From positions 3,976,501 through 4,040,500 of the forward strand of contig OU015568.1 in NCBI GenBank assembly GCA_907165135.1: 64,000 nucleotides of DNA, read 5' to 3'. The stretch is from Oikopleura dioica (Eukaryota > Chordata > Appendicularia > Copelata > Oikopleuridae). Each line of letters opens with the position of its first letter. Positions within the stretch are counted from its first letter, which is position 1. Below the pieces are notes generated by a model. The model searched no databases, was not told where the DNA came from, and saw only the letters and a list, made by a program, of their open reading frames with translations. The translations under genes and the position numbers were made by a program. Below, one piece after another: positions 1 through 12,142 of this stretch.

Positions 1-122
1 GAGGTTATTTGGCAAGCCCATTGGATTGTGCTTCGATCCGATTGACTTTTTCGAGCACTAGAATTTCTCTTACCATCAGAAAACTCCCCAGAAACAGGGG
101 ATCGTGTCTCGAATCGACAAAA

Positions 123-199
123 AATCTCGACAAATTTTGCGTGGGCAGCTACTCAGCTGCTAATTGGCCGGTTTTCCGAATCCAGGCATCTGATTGGTA
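123..199. repeat. Dispersed repeat, copy 1
   Basis: This stretch shares long blocks (such as ctcgacaaattttgcgtggg, then a gattgg/attgg block, then aatccagg and tctgattggt) with positions 1571-1647. The two copies lie in the same orientation about 1.45 kb apart. No open frame is shared. It is probably a piece of a dispersed non-coding repeat. I see no gene anywhere in 1-889. Confidence 0.7.
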
Positions 200-889
200 G
201 AAAAATTTTTCGAGTTTTTGTCGGTTTGAGACGCCTCAGAACCAAGGGCGTTACCTTTGGAGGGAGGGGCTCCTCAAACCAAAATTTGTAACCGTTTTGG
301 GCCCTCCTATATGCGGCTCCTTTGAAAAGTGGCTTCTTTTTAGCCGGCTGTTTTGTTTGATTGACACTTTGATGAATTTTTGAAGACCCAGTAAAGCGTG
401 ATCTAAGAAATTAATTTACAACTTTCATTTGAATATTCATTTTTACCAATTTGTGAAAGTGAAGTCATTCTTGTCAGTTTTGAATTTTTCTCTCCTCTTT
501 TGAAACGATCTTCTAAGACTCAGGATGCTTGTCAAAAAATGTTCAAGTTCTTGTGACAATGAGCAAAATCCCCAACCCGGCCTGCTGCGTTTCCCCTTTT
601 GTTGCATAAATGTTCTTTTCTTGCATCAATAGCGATCTTGAGTATCTTTTTCGTATCCTCAACATTTTAAAATTAAAAAAATCCTCGTTTTTGAAATGAT
701 TAATCTTTTGAAATAAAAAATATTTAATTTTTTTCTAATTTTTTTCTTAATTTTTTTATCATTTTTTTTATTATTTTCTTTTTAAAAATTAGTTTTCAAA
801 ATTATAAAAATTCGAATAATATTTATTTCATTTCAAATAATAAATATAATAAGCACAGTGGGATATAAAAGAATAAGCAGTTTTGAGCG

Positions 890-1198
890 TCAATTTCGCC
901 GAACTCGATCTTCTATTTGAGCATGTTCCGGCGATTCATAGCATTTTTGAAGACGGCATTCAAGTTTTACTTCTGACTCGACTGTCGGTGGGGGACTTAG
1001 AATTCCATTCTTTGCCATGATGTTTTGGACAAAAATGAATATCGAGAAGGCAAGAAGAAAGATGGAAAAAATGCACAGGATATTTATGAATAATTTTCCA
1101 GAGCTCTTTTTCTTTGTTTTTGGCGTGGTTGTGATCAATTCTTCCTTGAAAAATTGATTCTTTGGGAAATATTTTTGACAATGCTTGATTATTTTCAT
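890..1198 (-). CDS. Small single-pass membrane protein, unrecognised
   Basis: This is a 102-codon single-exon ORF whose first ATG is at 1198; the open frame extends upstream without another ATG. A basic, Lys-rich N-terminal third is followed by one strongly hydrophobic stretch of about 24 residues (around residues 36-60, rich in I, F and L). A short acidic and Cys-containing tail follows. The Lys-rich side before the helix suggests that the N-terminus faces the cytoplasm. I do not recognise the family. AT-rich sequence and several TTTATT words lie downstream on this strand and could serve as a poly(A) signal. It could also be a chance ORF or one exon of a larger gene. Confidence 0.4.
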   Translation of the reverse strand: MKIIKHCQKYFPKNQFFKEELITTTPKTKKKSSGKLFINILCIFSIFLLAFSIFIFVQNIMAKNGILSPPPTVESEVKLECRLQKCYESPEHAQIEDRVRRN

Positions 1199-1570
1199 CC
1201 TAATTCTTTTCTTCGAGCTAGATTTCAATTATGAATATATTATGATAGAACTTGTGTATTATAGGCGAGCTCTCGGATGCCATCAGAACACAAAGGATAA
1301 GGCTGAAGGGCGAGGGCTACTGTTTTATAAGATACAAATTACTGACATTTGCCTATTAATAAAATTACATTTGAGTCTTTTTGGAATATTAATAAAAAGA
1401 TCCCACCTTCACTTTTTCTCTTTTTTCGAACATGCAATTCTCTTTCACTTAGAAAAAAATTGTATGGCCCATACAGTACGATCGTACTACGATCGGTTGT
1501 TTGCTTGAAGCATCACTAAATTCACTAAATTGACGATTCATCATTTCCTTCGGAAGGAATCAAAAAAAAA

Positions 1571-1647
1571 ATTCTCGACAAATTTTGCGTGGGCGGCTTC
1601 TCGGCTCATGATTGACCGGTAAGCCAAATCCAGGTTTCTGATTGGTT
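1571..1647. repeat. Dispersed repeat, copy 2
   Basis: Second copy of the repeat at 123-199, about 80% identical by eye, in the same orientation. The rest of 1199-2196 is AT-rich with no gene I can support. Confidence 0.7.
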
Positions 1648-2196
1648 TAAAATTTCCAGTCAAAATTTGTCTGGGATATCTCCGGCATCTCCCCTCCTAC
1701 CCAGGGTAAGGCTGCCTTAAGAAAATTTTGAATAAAATAAGGCGGTCTTTTAATTGAAAAAAATAAATTTGTTTATTAATTATTCATTTTGAGTTTAGGT
1801 AATCATTCTAAATTTACCCTATTCGATGAATTGCTTAATTATCTTCATTGCTTAATTGAAAAATTATCAGACTCCAAATACCTATCTAGCGCTATATCAG
1901 TATACATCTGAATTTATCACAATAAATCTATTTTTAATAAACTCCTTTCTGTCTGGTCAGAAAATACAAACAAAATAAGAAAGCTAGTTTATTTCAAGAA
2001 GAAAAAGAAGAACAATGAAGTGAAGGCTGAGGAGAGAATCGTCCGATGGTGAAATAATTCTGTGGGTTTAATCAAAATAGATTGATTTGAAGATATTAAA
2101 AGAATGAGCCCGATCCTCTATTAAATTTAATAAACGAAGATTATTCAGAAGCGAAGATTGACTAGGGAGGAATTTTAGAAAACATCTTCTTGTCAA

Positions 2197-3634
2197 TTAT
2201 TTTGAATTAATGCCTGAAGAAGTGATGAAATCAGCACGGGGAGTGTTGCAATCGTCAAAATCACAGTATTTTCGGACCATTGTTACCTGAAAAAAGGAAT
2301 AAAAGAAATGAAATTCGATATATTTACATTTTGTCCTCTGAAATATGGCGACATTTGTCGATTGACGAATCCTTGTGCCCACTGATCTGGCTCTCCAGGC
2401 AGGTTTTCAGAGCATCCTCTTTTGGCAAATTCGTAAAGTTTGTCACGAGACCAGAATTTGGAAACGGCAGAATCGCAGGTTGTAAAATTTGCTCCGTCAC
2501 ATGTCCCCGAAAATTTGCTTTTGACGGAATAGTAGCATTGATCGCGCTCTGCATCCGTGTTGTTTGGCTTTGTTTGGCACTATTGAAAGCATCATTATTT
2601 GACAAGTTATTTGGCTGAGGCAACCTGTAAGCAGTGAAGACCGTCATTGAGGCTCCAATTAAGCTTTGAAGGCAAGTCTGTCACCGTCCAGTAGCCGTTT
2701 TCAGCCACGTTGTCAGTGTAATAAAAGGCTTAAGATCGAGGCTGAGCATTTGTTACATAAATTCAAGACTTGGTGTAAAGTATTCTTGAGCAACTTCCAA
2801 AAAGGACATGAGTTGTGTCACATAAACACAAAGATAATTTTGTTTCACGCGAGATATAGATTCAATATATTTTGTATGTAATTCTGTATCAACATTGCTT
2901 TTGATAATACCAAAGAGCCTCCCCTTGAAGTTTTCCATAATTGCCATAGTTTATCGAGTCAAGCTCGATTGAGCAACCATCAAGATTTCTATTGTAATCG
3001 CATGTCCCTGCTGATGGAAAAAGATACCGTTCCCCTCGCTCATTTCGCTTGTAATATCTTCTTTGATTTCAGACTGTTCAAAAAGCAAAAAAAAAAACAA
3101 GAAATCAAAATCGGCCAATTCCTACAGCCTCGTTCAACAGTCGTGTATTCGATATTCTGCTTCAGATTGCCAACATTTTTATCTATTAAAAATTTTAATT
3201 TCAAGCGTCAGATTCTTTTGAAACTAATCCGATACTAAAAGCATGTTCCGAATTAAAATAATATTGGAAAAAACTTACATCGATATGCGTAGTAGAGATG
3301 ATAACAGCCTGACATAAGCGTTAATTATTTTCGTAAATAATCATAACGGAAATTTACTGACGAGAAAATTCGTTCCCTGTGTTAAGAAATAACGCTCCTG
3401 TTTCGCAAGACTCAAGATTTGACGAGTTTCTACGCGGGTACCAGCAATCGTCATTATCGCTAAGTAATTATATCAATAATTTGCATTCATCAGGTTAAAA
3501 AAGAACCTTCCACTTGTCGGCCTGTCACTTGGTAAGAATCTATCTTTAATTTCTCTCTTTGTACTGGAACAAACGAGGCACTGAAACTGCGCACTTACGA
3601 AATTGCTGGTTAAAAATAATAAAAACAGCTTCAT
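2197..3634 (-). CDS. Secreted protein with two Ly6/uPAR (LU) domains
   Basis: The start ATG at 3634 opens a hydrophobic signal peptide ending near FVSAQ, and the sequence then enters an LU domain (CLVC). Exons as I read them: 3507-3634, 3358-3459, 3279-3308, about 3122-3156, about 2894-3050, 2625-2728, 2328-2579, 2197-2286. Domain 1 runs CLVC...DDCWYP...LESC...VERGC...TCDYNRNLDGC. Domain 2 runs HCLQC...DQCYY...GTC...TTC...FAKRGC...KYCDFDDCN. The 'RGC' and terminal 'CDxxxCN' signatures are typical of three-finger LU folds. Family members are secreted or GPI-anchored binding proteins. I see no clear GPI signal after the last Cys. The three short 5' exons do not join cleanly in phase (near 3358 and 3057), so an unusual splice site or a sequence error is likely there. 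The 3' four exons are in phase and firm. Confidence 0.7.
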
Positions 3635-3639
3635 TTTAG

Positions 3640-4450
3640 AAATAGAATTCCTATTTTTTTTTTGAAAAGAAATGCGAGCCGCGCCCTTCGAAAATAGAAA
3701 AGGGTTAGTTATTGAATCAAGGAGTATCAACCGCGTATTTGTATTAAGATTGCCGGAAGATCTTTTTTTGTATTATGAATTGGTCAGATACAGTGGACGT
3801 GTCTAATAGCATTTCTTCCACAATCGTCATTTTGCTCATAATCTCTTCCTTGATTTTTCAATTATTGATTCGGATTCGATCAGGTTACTTTATTTTCAGC
3901 TAGCTTCCACGCTGGTTCCATTTTGTAATAGGCACCTTGTGGTCTTCATCCAACATGTTTTAAAGGCTGAAAACAACATGTTTTAATAAAATATGTTCTT
4001 CGCGTTTGATGGTTTCAAAATAATTGCCTGGTTTTAATCTTTTCTTATATAACCATACCTTTTTCTTCTTCCCTGTTATTGCATAGTACCCATCTCTGCA
4101 GAGGCTGAAAATTAGCCCGAGAAAGACCATTTTTCACTTCGAATGATATAAAATTAGGAAGACGGGCTTCAGTTCTGAGGGTTTCCAGAACATTCGTCAA
4201 ATTCAAAAGAATTTCGAACAAAAGCGTCTTTGTAAAGAGCATCAAAATTTACCAAAGGCAACAATTAATTAATCAAATAACAAAAAATAATGATTATTAT
4301 GAAATATGCTCTCGAAAATGAACTTTTAAAGTGCTCGCATTGTACCGTGATTATGTCGTAACGACTCTTACTTTGTCGAACTTGTTAATCAACCGAACTT
4401 AAAGGGGTTAAAATGGAAAAGTCAAGTCAATCAAGCACCGTTTTTACGTG
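3640..4450. other. Gap between the LU gene and kelch paralogue A
   Basis: No secure gene. On the minus strand an ATG at 4130 opens about 56 codons to a stop at 3960-3962, starting with a short hydrophobic run (MVFLGLIF) and then a Lys-rich stretch. It has no recognisable domain and may be a gene remnant or chance. The divergent promoters of the two flanking genes should lie in this interval. Confidence 0.3.
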
Positions 4451-4452
4451 AC

Positions 4453-7400
4453 ATGAACATTTCATCAAACACACTATCATTGACGAGAACGATGACAGAA
4501 GAAGTTGAAGCCCCGCTTTTTAATCTAAAAGAGTGTTTTAGAGAATTTTTCTTTCCACTTGAAAATGTTGAGTGTTTTGGGTGCAAATGCACCGGTCGAG
4601 TTAGGAGAACGAAGAAGAAAGTCATTCTCTTGCCGAATAAGAGCGAGAATACTTTTGCTGCGAAAGAAAAATCATGCGCACCTGCAAATCAGTAAGATCT
4701 TTCAAGATGTTTTTGAGAAAGAAAATAATTTTATTTTTAGTGGATTTGGAACGCAAAATCAACTAAAAGGCTTGCTCTTATATGGAAGCTGTTTTTGGAT
4801 TGTCGTTATGATTCTGTGTATGAAAAACCTCTTTTGTATTTAATAATATATAAAAAAATTTTCGGTAAGAAATAATATTTTTCCTAGCAAACATCGTGAA
4901 TTTTGAAAAGTCGAAATTTCAACCATCATTTTTGACGACAGTTTGTCAACTTGGCTTTAAAAAATGCGTTTTGGTAAAGCTTACTTAAATTTCTATCATA
5001 TTTTTCTTCTTTCAGAAAGCAGAAATGGCAGTATGCTCGGACCGGCTTCATAATTGCACTGCTTCAGGAGCTTTTTATCAACCGGATGCTATTTCAAAAA
5101 TTATCAAAGAAGAGCCGCGTCTGCTGGAATTCACCGAGGAGGAAAATGAAATGAATCTGCGAAGATGTAAGAAAAATAAGTTTTACGACGCGAAAATCTG
5201 TCAATATCTCTGCGCTCAGTACTCGATTAAAAGGACTTTCGAGATGCCGAATCAATGTGAGAATATTTGTTTCGCTTTGACTCGCTCTCGCGAAAGCGCA
5301 GGAGAAGTTTGTCCTTATCAAAAATACTGCATAAATGGATGCCCATGTCCTTATTATCAATGTCAGAAAGCAGATGCAGAAGCACAAAAGTACCAGATTG
5401 TTTGGAACACCACCGTCGGGGACAGTGTTCAAGTAGCTGATGACACCCTTATTTATCGACGAGACGAAGCTTGGGATAGACTACCAGCTGAAAGACGAAA
5501 CCAAAATGGTGTCGGGTCAATTTCAACATTCCCAATGAAATTCTTCAATTTTATTTCAGGAAAATCAAGCAAGATAAAGCTCAACAATGACACGTTTTTC
5601 AATGATCATGAACGGCTTCATTATTTCGAATTATTTCATTATTTCATAATTTCATTATTTCGAACAATTTTCTGAAGAAATTTTATTAAAATTGATAATT
5701 AAAGAAGCCGATTTAAGTCCGTAGGAACAGCTTTTCTCCAGGGCCAGCATTATTTGGTCAGTAAATCTGGCCATCTTGCCCGACTGCGTGAAGAAGACTC
5801 CTCCTTGGAACTCGTGATTGATAAAATTATCGGATACAATGACCTCTTTATGTTCCATTTCTTCTCAAGTATCGGCACCTACCATATTGAAATCCCTCAT
5901 GAAGGGCGTTTTCCCGTGATTGTCATTTGTTCATCTTTTGCAAGAAGAGACAAGTGCTTTTACTACGCTCCGATCCAAAAGAATATAAGAAGATTCGAGG
6001 TCGCCCAGGGCTTAATTGCTAATAATCACTGGAATGCAAAAACGAACATTTTGACCTGGCAAGATCGATTTTATATAATGAGCTTACGCTACGGCGAAGT
6101 CGAGATCAGGACTTCTTCGACAACGTCCCTAACGCAGCTCAGACTGATGGAAGAGGAAGAAAAAGGATGGAAGAAGGGATCAATACATTTTCCAGTGAAT
6201 TTCAAAAACATCGATGTGGTAGATGCGATTCCGCTCAAAGATCTTGATCGATTGCTTTATATCTTGGTTTCAAGAGATATCGCTACAGCAAGTGTCAAAT
6301 ACTCGCTGATTCTCTCGGAAAAGGGCCAACTGATTGTTCTCGGCTCCCAATTCGTCGATAATATTCTTGAATACCGCACGAACGAATTCTGCTTGTCAGC
6401 AATGCTCGCATCGAACGATCCTTTCTACAATCGCCCTCTTCGCTACGAGTGCGAGTACTTTCAAAATGTAATGAACATCGAGGATCGATTGTTCATTCAA
6501 AATTTGATTTTCGACAACGTCTTCGAGCTTGACTCCGATTTTTCTTCATTAAAACTGGTCTTCAAAGAAAAACCAAAGAATCAAATGATGCATGTTACGA
6601 GCAACCCGGGGTTTGCTTTCCACGATGATGTTTTTCCCGGCTTCGCGAAAAACACCGTCTTTCAAAAAAATTTCACAAGCACGAATGTGGCAACAAGCAA
6701 TACTGTAAAATCATCGTTCCCTTCGACACGCTAAGACTGACAGATGAGCGAGAACATTTGTCAACAATCAAATATCATCAAAATTGGAAGCTTCAATTTG
6801 AACTAAAGTGCTCCGCCATCGTTCGTTCTCAAGGATATGTTGAGTTACGATTTAATGATGAGTCGGTGTTTTTGAGGATCGAAATCGCTAAGAAAAAGTC
6901 AATATACTTCAAATTTGGCAACAAAAAGGGCATCAATGATGAGATCTTAACCTGCCTAGATGAATGGCAAAAGATAGAAATTCAAAATTCGAGTGGCTTT
7001 TGGCACATCAAAATCGTCACTGGACAATACAAGAAAAAATATACTTCAATCAAGAAAATTTTCATCGGCTCAGATCTCGTGATACCAGATGAGAACCAAA
7101 GAGTAGAAGTTCATGCAAAGGGAAGCGATATTTACCTGAGAAGTGTTTATTACTTTGAGCGTTTGGAGGTAGCACTTCTCATGATTCTTTAAATTTAATC
7201 AAATTAAAGCCGTTTATCTTGATGCTTGGCGAAGCGTATTGGTTTGATCATGGATGCGCCTTCTGTAATTTCAAAAAAGTAACCTCTTCTGATGGTTTTT
7301 ACCGACAAGACGTAAAGCTTGACATACCTAAAGCAAAATGGGACCGACCGAGGAAATTTCTCGACTCCTCTCGAGCTCTTTTACTCAAAGACGAGATTTA

Positions 7401-8435
7401 CTTCTTTGGCGGTCTAGGTGGAAAGATGTCTGACGGAAGAAAGATTGCAAAATTGACGGATTGTCGTATTCGAGAAACAAAATACAGGCTCAAATATCAG
7501 TATCGCCGCTCTCGTTTGTCTGTCGTCAGCTTCAATCGAGAAGGAAGAACACTTGGTATGTAACAGTATCAAGTTGAGTCCAGGAGCGTTTGATAAATAT
7601 TATTAAGGCATGATCTGCTTTTCGAATGTTATTGGCGACAAATTTGCGTCTTTCAAGAACTGTGAAACATTTGATGGTCAAAAAACAAGCGTGATTGAGT
7701 CGACAGGAGGGGTTCAAATTGACAAAAAAGAATCGCTAAGAGTTAAAAACATTTGACACCCATATCTCCAGCTTATGATCACAAGGCTGGTTGTCTGGGT
7801 CTCTTCAAGGGAAACCCTACTGCAATTGGAAACTATCTGGGCTCCGGAGATTTCAACAAAATTGAGACTCCAAGGGGAATTACCGAAACTCTAACATCAG
7901 ATGGATGGCTTCGTCTCAATGACCATCCACGGTACTTCAAAAATTAATTCGTTAAAAATGAATTTATTCAGTTATCCAGCATATCTGTCTTGTGTTTCAA
8001 TGGATGAGGGGCTCATGACTGTGGGCGGCCAAAGGAAGGGTTTTTGACTCGAACTGAGTCGAAATATTTAAAACTAATCTTAACCCCTTTTATTGCCAAG
8101 AATACAACGAAATCGAGGACAGGACTCCTATAAAAGGTGTTTGGATGCTATACGAAAAAACAGGGGACTGGAAGCAAATTGGTTCAATGAAAATGACATC
8201 TTCGGCAAATACAGCGCTGCGAGTTGGCAATCAGATTTTCGTACTGAGCGGCGTGGACCATCCTGATGATTATGCGAGCCAGATAGAAACTTCAAGCAGA
8301 AGAGGTCTTAGAGGCTTCGAAAGGCTGGACTGGGATGGAGAAAAAGTTTCCAGCACACTTTTATCGCTAGAAGAAGATTACAATAACTCGCCGATTTTGC
8401 TGCAAGTTCCGATAGATTTTTGTCCGCTTGTTTAA
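4453..8435 (+). CDS. Type II membrane protein, Cys-rich plus kelch-like (paralogue A)
   Basis: Eleven exons as read: 4453-4691, 4741-4817, 4888-4973, 5016-5508, 5560-about 5592, 5718-7168, 7210-7555, 7608-7739, 7772-7931, 7972-8039, 8101-8435. A cytoplasmic N-terminus with paired Cys (ECFGCKC) precedes one transmembrane helix (LLLYGSCFWIVVMIL). The outer part has a Cys-rich domain ending NGCPCPYYQC, then a long region with kelch-like strands (IYFFGG, NPTAIG, MTVGGQ). Domain order and most exon joints match paralogue B at 22998-27068, which helped fix the joints. I associate this family with Oikopleura from memory; function unknown. Two introns (5593-5717 and 7740-7771) read best as GA-AG. The frame breaks at an A7 run near 6666: one more base would restore the alignment to B, so it is either a sequence error or a damaged gene. 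Confidence 0.72.
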
Positions 8436-8454
8436 ATTTTTAGAGCTTTTTTGT

Positions 8455-8460
8455 AATAAA
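8455..8460 (+). promoter_or_regulatory. Poly(A) signal of paralogue A
   Basis: AATAAA lies 20 bases after the stop codon of the gene ending at 8435, at the expected position for 3' end formation. Confidence 0.7.
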
Positions 8461-8699
8461 AACAATGAAATTTCTAGTTTCAAATCCCCTTGATTTTTAT
8501 TCGAATATTCTCGAAAAAGAAGCATTCATTGAGACACGTACGTAGCTTGTGACCTTCGAAATGTCCGGGAAACGTCGTCCTTGCTTTCTATCTAAATCCC
8601 TTTGCCATTTCTACAGGAGCTTTACGCTCATAAAAACACACCGCCGGCTCTGCAAATCTCCAAGAAACGGCTCACTTTGAGTTTAACTAAGTCGAGAGA

Positions 8700-10122
8700 A
8701 TGAAGCTCCTTGCTGCAGGTAATCTCAAATTTTAATTTCTACAAGCAAGACAGAATTTATCAAGGTCTTTTGGGCATCGCCCTCGCTAAAGGTCATGGCG
8801 ATCATGAGGACTCCGGTTACCATGATTCCACTGAACCCGAGGCCGAGGCAGAGCCAGAGCCTGAACCAGAGTACGGCTACGAACCAAATACGGTTGATAA
8901 CCTTTGCGAAAACGGCCAGCACCAGTCCCCGATTGACCTAGCTTTTGTCCACCCTCAATTCCATATGCACGAGACGAAACATGCGGGCAAGTCTAACAGC
9001 ACAGATGGATATGGCGAGGAATTCAAATGGCACTTCGAGTCAGACGGTCATTCAATCAACCTTTTCCTCGAAGATGAGGACGCTGAAAAACTTCAACTGC
9101 ACGAGGAAGATGCCAGCTATACTTTTCATCATATCACTTTTCGGTAAAAACTTTTAACTTAGCAAAACTTAAAATTTGATAAAGATGGGGAGACTTTGAC
9201 CAAGGCGGATCAGAGCACACCGTCAACCATCAGCATGCTTTCGGAGAACTTCAGGCGTGGCATAGAATGAGCAATCTTACCGACGAGGAAGCTCTCGACA
9301 ATCTCAACGGTTTCCGCGTCGTGAGCGCTTTCGTCGAGCTCTGCGAAGTCGACTCGTCTCGTAAGGAGTTTGCATATTGATTATTTATAAATAAGTTTTC
9401 AGCCGTCTTCAACGAAATCTCACAACGGCTAAGAAGCAAATCCAAGAACGAGAAAGAAGATGGCAAACTCGACAAGTTTCATTTCAGCTACAACGATTTC
9501 TTCCATGCTACTGGTTCAAATGATTAAAAAAATGAGTTTTTCATCCCTAGAAAAAATCATACCATAGGTATTTGAATCTGCTGAACAGGAGTCGACCCAG
9601 GAGCATTCTACTACTACCACGGATCTCATACTCATCCCGAGAACAACGCCTGCTCCGAATCCGTCGGATGGGTCATCATGCAGGATGCGATCCGCATAAC
9701 CAAGAACACTGTAAGAAAGTAGATTTTTATGCTTGTCATTGAGAAATTTTAGGCGAAAAACATCATGAAAATGTCGAAAGATGAAGATGGCGAGTACATC
9801 AAGCACAACAACCGACGCACTCAGGTAACCTTCGTCAAGTTCACAAAAACCCTTCCTAACTCAACTCAAGCCCTGGTACGATCGAGACGTTCATCACTTT
9901 TCCTACAACCCACAGGCGTCAAAAATGATCATGCACAATCGCCGCCAATTCGACATGGCACGACACAACATGCACATGAAAATGATGCATATGCACGAAG
10001 AAATCGACAAGCTCAAGGGTAAAATGAAAGAGCATCGACAAGGATCCGGCAAGGCTACTACTGGCAAGCCCAAATCTGGAATGAGCAAGAATGGCAAGAA
10101 ATCTCCAAAATCTCGACGATAA
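8700..10122 (+). CDS. Secreted carbonic-anhydrase-related protein, zinc ligands lost
   Basis: Seven exons: 8700-8718, 8765-9143, 9185-9360, 9403-9513, 9589-9710, 9753-9824, 9871-10122. A signal peptide (MKLLAAGLLGIALA) is split by intron 1. An acidic Glu/Pro linker follows, then an alpha-carbonic-anhydrase fold: NGQHQSPIDL near the start, ITFRWGDFDQGGSEH, then FGELQAWH, and YHGSHTHPE near the end. In active enzymes the zinc is held by the two His of FHFHWG and by the His of ELHLVHW. Here those places read T, R and Q, so all three ligands are gone and CO2 hydration is not expected. The tail has a Met/His cluster (MHMKMMHMH) and a Lys/Gly/Ser-rich end, features unlike the family. Metal binding by that cluster is my inference. 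The gene converges on the PLA2-like gene, with 98 bp between stop codons. Confidence 0.85.
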
Positions 10123-10220
10123 ACTGATTCTGATAAAAAAAACTGTTCGAGAAATAGAAATTGTAGCGAAAAAGTTGTCCTTTATAAATGTCTATTTATG
10201 TACAGGAAATATCTATGGCA

Positions 10221-11001
10221 TCAGCATTGTCCTATTGATTCAATCTCTCCGTTTTCGCAGCATTCATGGCTAGAAATACAGTATCTATCAGTCGGAAAAG
10301 CAAACTTACGTGAGACTGTTGTACATAAAAAATGGAGTAATTTTCTGAGCTCCAGAGCAGCAGGAACGACCACTTCCATTCTCCCCCTTCTCCATGTTTG
10401 TTCTGTAAGTCGTCCTTGCCTCGCAGTTTTTCTTCGAGTCCCAGATTTGAGAGCCCGAGCTTACCTGATCCATCTGCTTAATATTTGAAAAGTTAGGATT
10501 AAAGGACTCGTATTCGAGCGAGTGAATTTTGGCAAAATGTTTGTCACACTCGCACAGTGATCTTCCGCATGTTCCCCGCTGATTTGTGCACATGACTCGG
10601 CCCGAATCCGTCTCGAAAAGATAGGTTTTTAGCTCAGGCTTGCAATCGGAGCCGAATTGGGCAAGAGAACACTGGATACATTCTTTGTAGATTTTGCAGG
10701 CGCGGTCGAGTTTGTCAACCGGTTTTCCGAAGCCTTTCTCGGACATGAATCGATCGCCGAATTGGAAACAATGGCAGCCGTAAAGCTTTTCAAATGGTTT
10801 TCAAAGTCGTTGAAAGTTTAAATTATTGTGATTTTCAACCATTAGCCAAAGTCTTGAAGAACTGAACTGCGGGTTGTAAATCGTCATCTGCGTAATCAAC
10901 TGATCATATCTTTTCCCCGCCAGGCTCAATCTACTCTCGAACTCGTCATTTTCAAACGATTGCGCCAAAGCTTTGCCAATAAAAAATCCTAGAAATTTCA
11001 T
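10221..11001 (-). CDS. Phospholipase-A2-like protein, catalytic pair replaced
   Basis: Four exons in phase: 10840-11001, 10465-10785, 10310-10431, 10221-10284. The ATG at 11001 is followed by a short hydrophobic leader (FLGFFIGKALA). The calcium-loop region YGCHCFQFGDRF and the helix PVDKLDRACKIYKEC match the PLA2 plan YGCYC...G.P.D..DRCC..HD.C. Family knowledge says the 'HD' pair does catalysis and calcium binding. Here the two positions read Y and K, so hydrolysis is unlikely, as in catalytically dead PLA2 homologues. The Cys-rich tail (CCSG, then a final QC) is kept. The start is divergent from the CUB gene at 11252, with about 250 bp between them that may hold a shared promoter. Confidence 0.8.
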
Positions 11002-11251
11002 CTTGCTTTGAATAAACGATGCTGTTTTTTGAGTTAGTTGTATGCACGAATTTTTTGGACTCGTGATGGGTCAGAGGGCGCTATCGGGCGGCACAGACGG
11101 CGGTGAAGCTTCTTTAGTGGCCGTGGCTGATGCGCCTGTTTGTTTTGTCAAGTAAAGATAAAGTCAGAATACAAGCCTGAAAAGACTCGAAATTCTCTAG
11201 AATCCGGGTGTTTTTTCATGAAAAACACAACATACAATCAGTTTACAGAAG

Positions 11252-11930
11252 ATGTCAGACGAAGGGTGTGTGATTTATCAGGGTACAAACCCACGTCATG
11301 CTGTGTTCATTTGGGCAACAATGATCACCTTGATCACAATTGGGATAACGGTCTCCCTCTTGAATCCTAGGACCAATATTTGCCAAGTTGAGAATCCACT
11401 TATTCTTGAAGATGGAGAGACAAGAGTCTTGGTTCCTCCAGCAAGCGAAAACTGTTTATAAGGAAACTGGGAAGATAATCTGAATCGAGAAATGTGGGAC
11501 CGCAGTAGTAATAATCGGAAATGCCCCGACGATTGCGATGCAAAATATCTCTATCGACGCGATATTTACTGTGACTGTAGGTTTTCTCTAAATTTTGCCA
11601 TTCTTTAAAATTTTTAGTGACGATCAAATCAAGTGGAAAACCAATCACCTACAAAATCAACTATTTTGACGTCCATCCTGACTGCGGAGATTACCTTCAA
11701 ATTGGGGATTCTGTGAAATGTATGACAGTCATACTATGACTGGCGTAAGTTTTTTCAGAATTGATTATTCATAATTAAGATTTTAGGCTAACAACGATTT
11801 GCCGAGTGTTCAAACAGGCTTGAACGAATTGCAGCTCATCTGGAACAGTGATGGTGCGAAATACTATCCAAGTGAATCTGTGCCTGGAATGGCGGGATTT
11901 AATCTGACTGTTGGTGCTGGTGATTTTTGA
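11252..11930 (+). CDS. Type II membrane CUB-domain protein, frame disturbed
   Basis: A short cytoplasmic N-terminus is followed by one helix (AVFIWATMITLITIGITVSLL). A CUB-like domain comes next, with strands KPITYKINYFDV and CGDYLQIGDS. Exons as read: 11252-about 11576, 11618-11744, 11787-11930; the exon 2 joint is in phase when the donor after 11576 is used. Two problems remain. An in-frame TAA falls at 11459-11461, which disappears if 11424-11462 is a 39-nt GA-AG intron. A base also seems to be missing near 11717-11721, since the next codons (YDSHTMTG) are in another frame. It is either a sequence error or a decaying gene. CUB domains mediate extracellular protein or sugar binding. Confidence 0.6.
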
Positions 11931-11986
11931 GACCTTGGAAAAAAAGAAGCCTGTGTTGAATTGTACAGATATTGAGATCTATTGTC

Positions 11987-11992
11987 AATAAA
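11987..11992 (+). promoter_or_regulatory. Poly(A) signal of the CUB gene
   Basis: AATAAA 56 bases after the stop codon at 11930. Confidence 0.6.
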
Positions 11993-12113
11993 ATATTCTT
12001 ATTCACAGATGTCATCTCAGAGCAACGAGTACCCCAAAAACGTTCATTTGCGGAAATATAACTGCGGAATATTGTCGCTCTCTATTTTTTAATCGAGACC
12101 ATGATATTCATAT

Positions 12114-12142
12114 AAACCCTAACCCTAACCCAAACCCTAACC
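12114..12142 (+). repeat. Interstitial telomere-like repeat
   Basis: Four CCCTAA-type units with one variant (cccaaa) lie between the CUB gene and the claudin-like gene. The sequence matches the TTAGGG repeat of metazoan telomeres. Confidence 0.85.
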
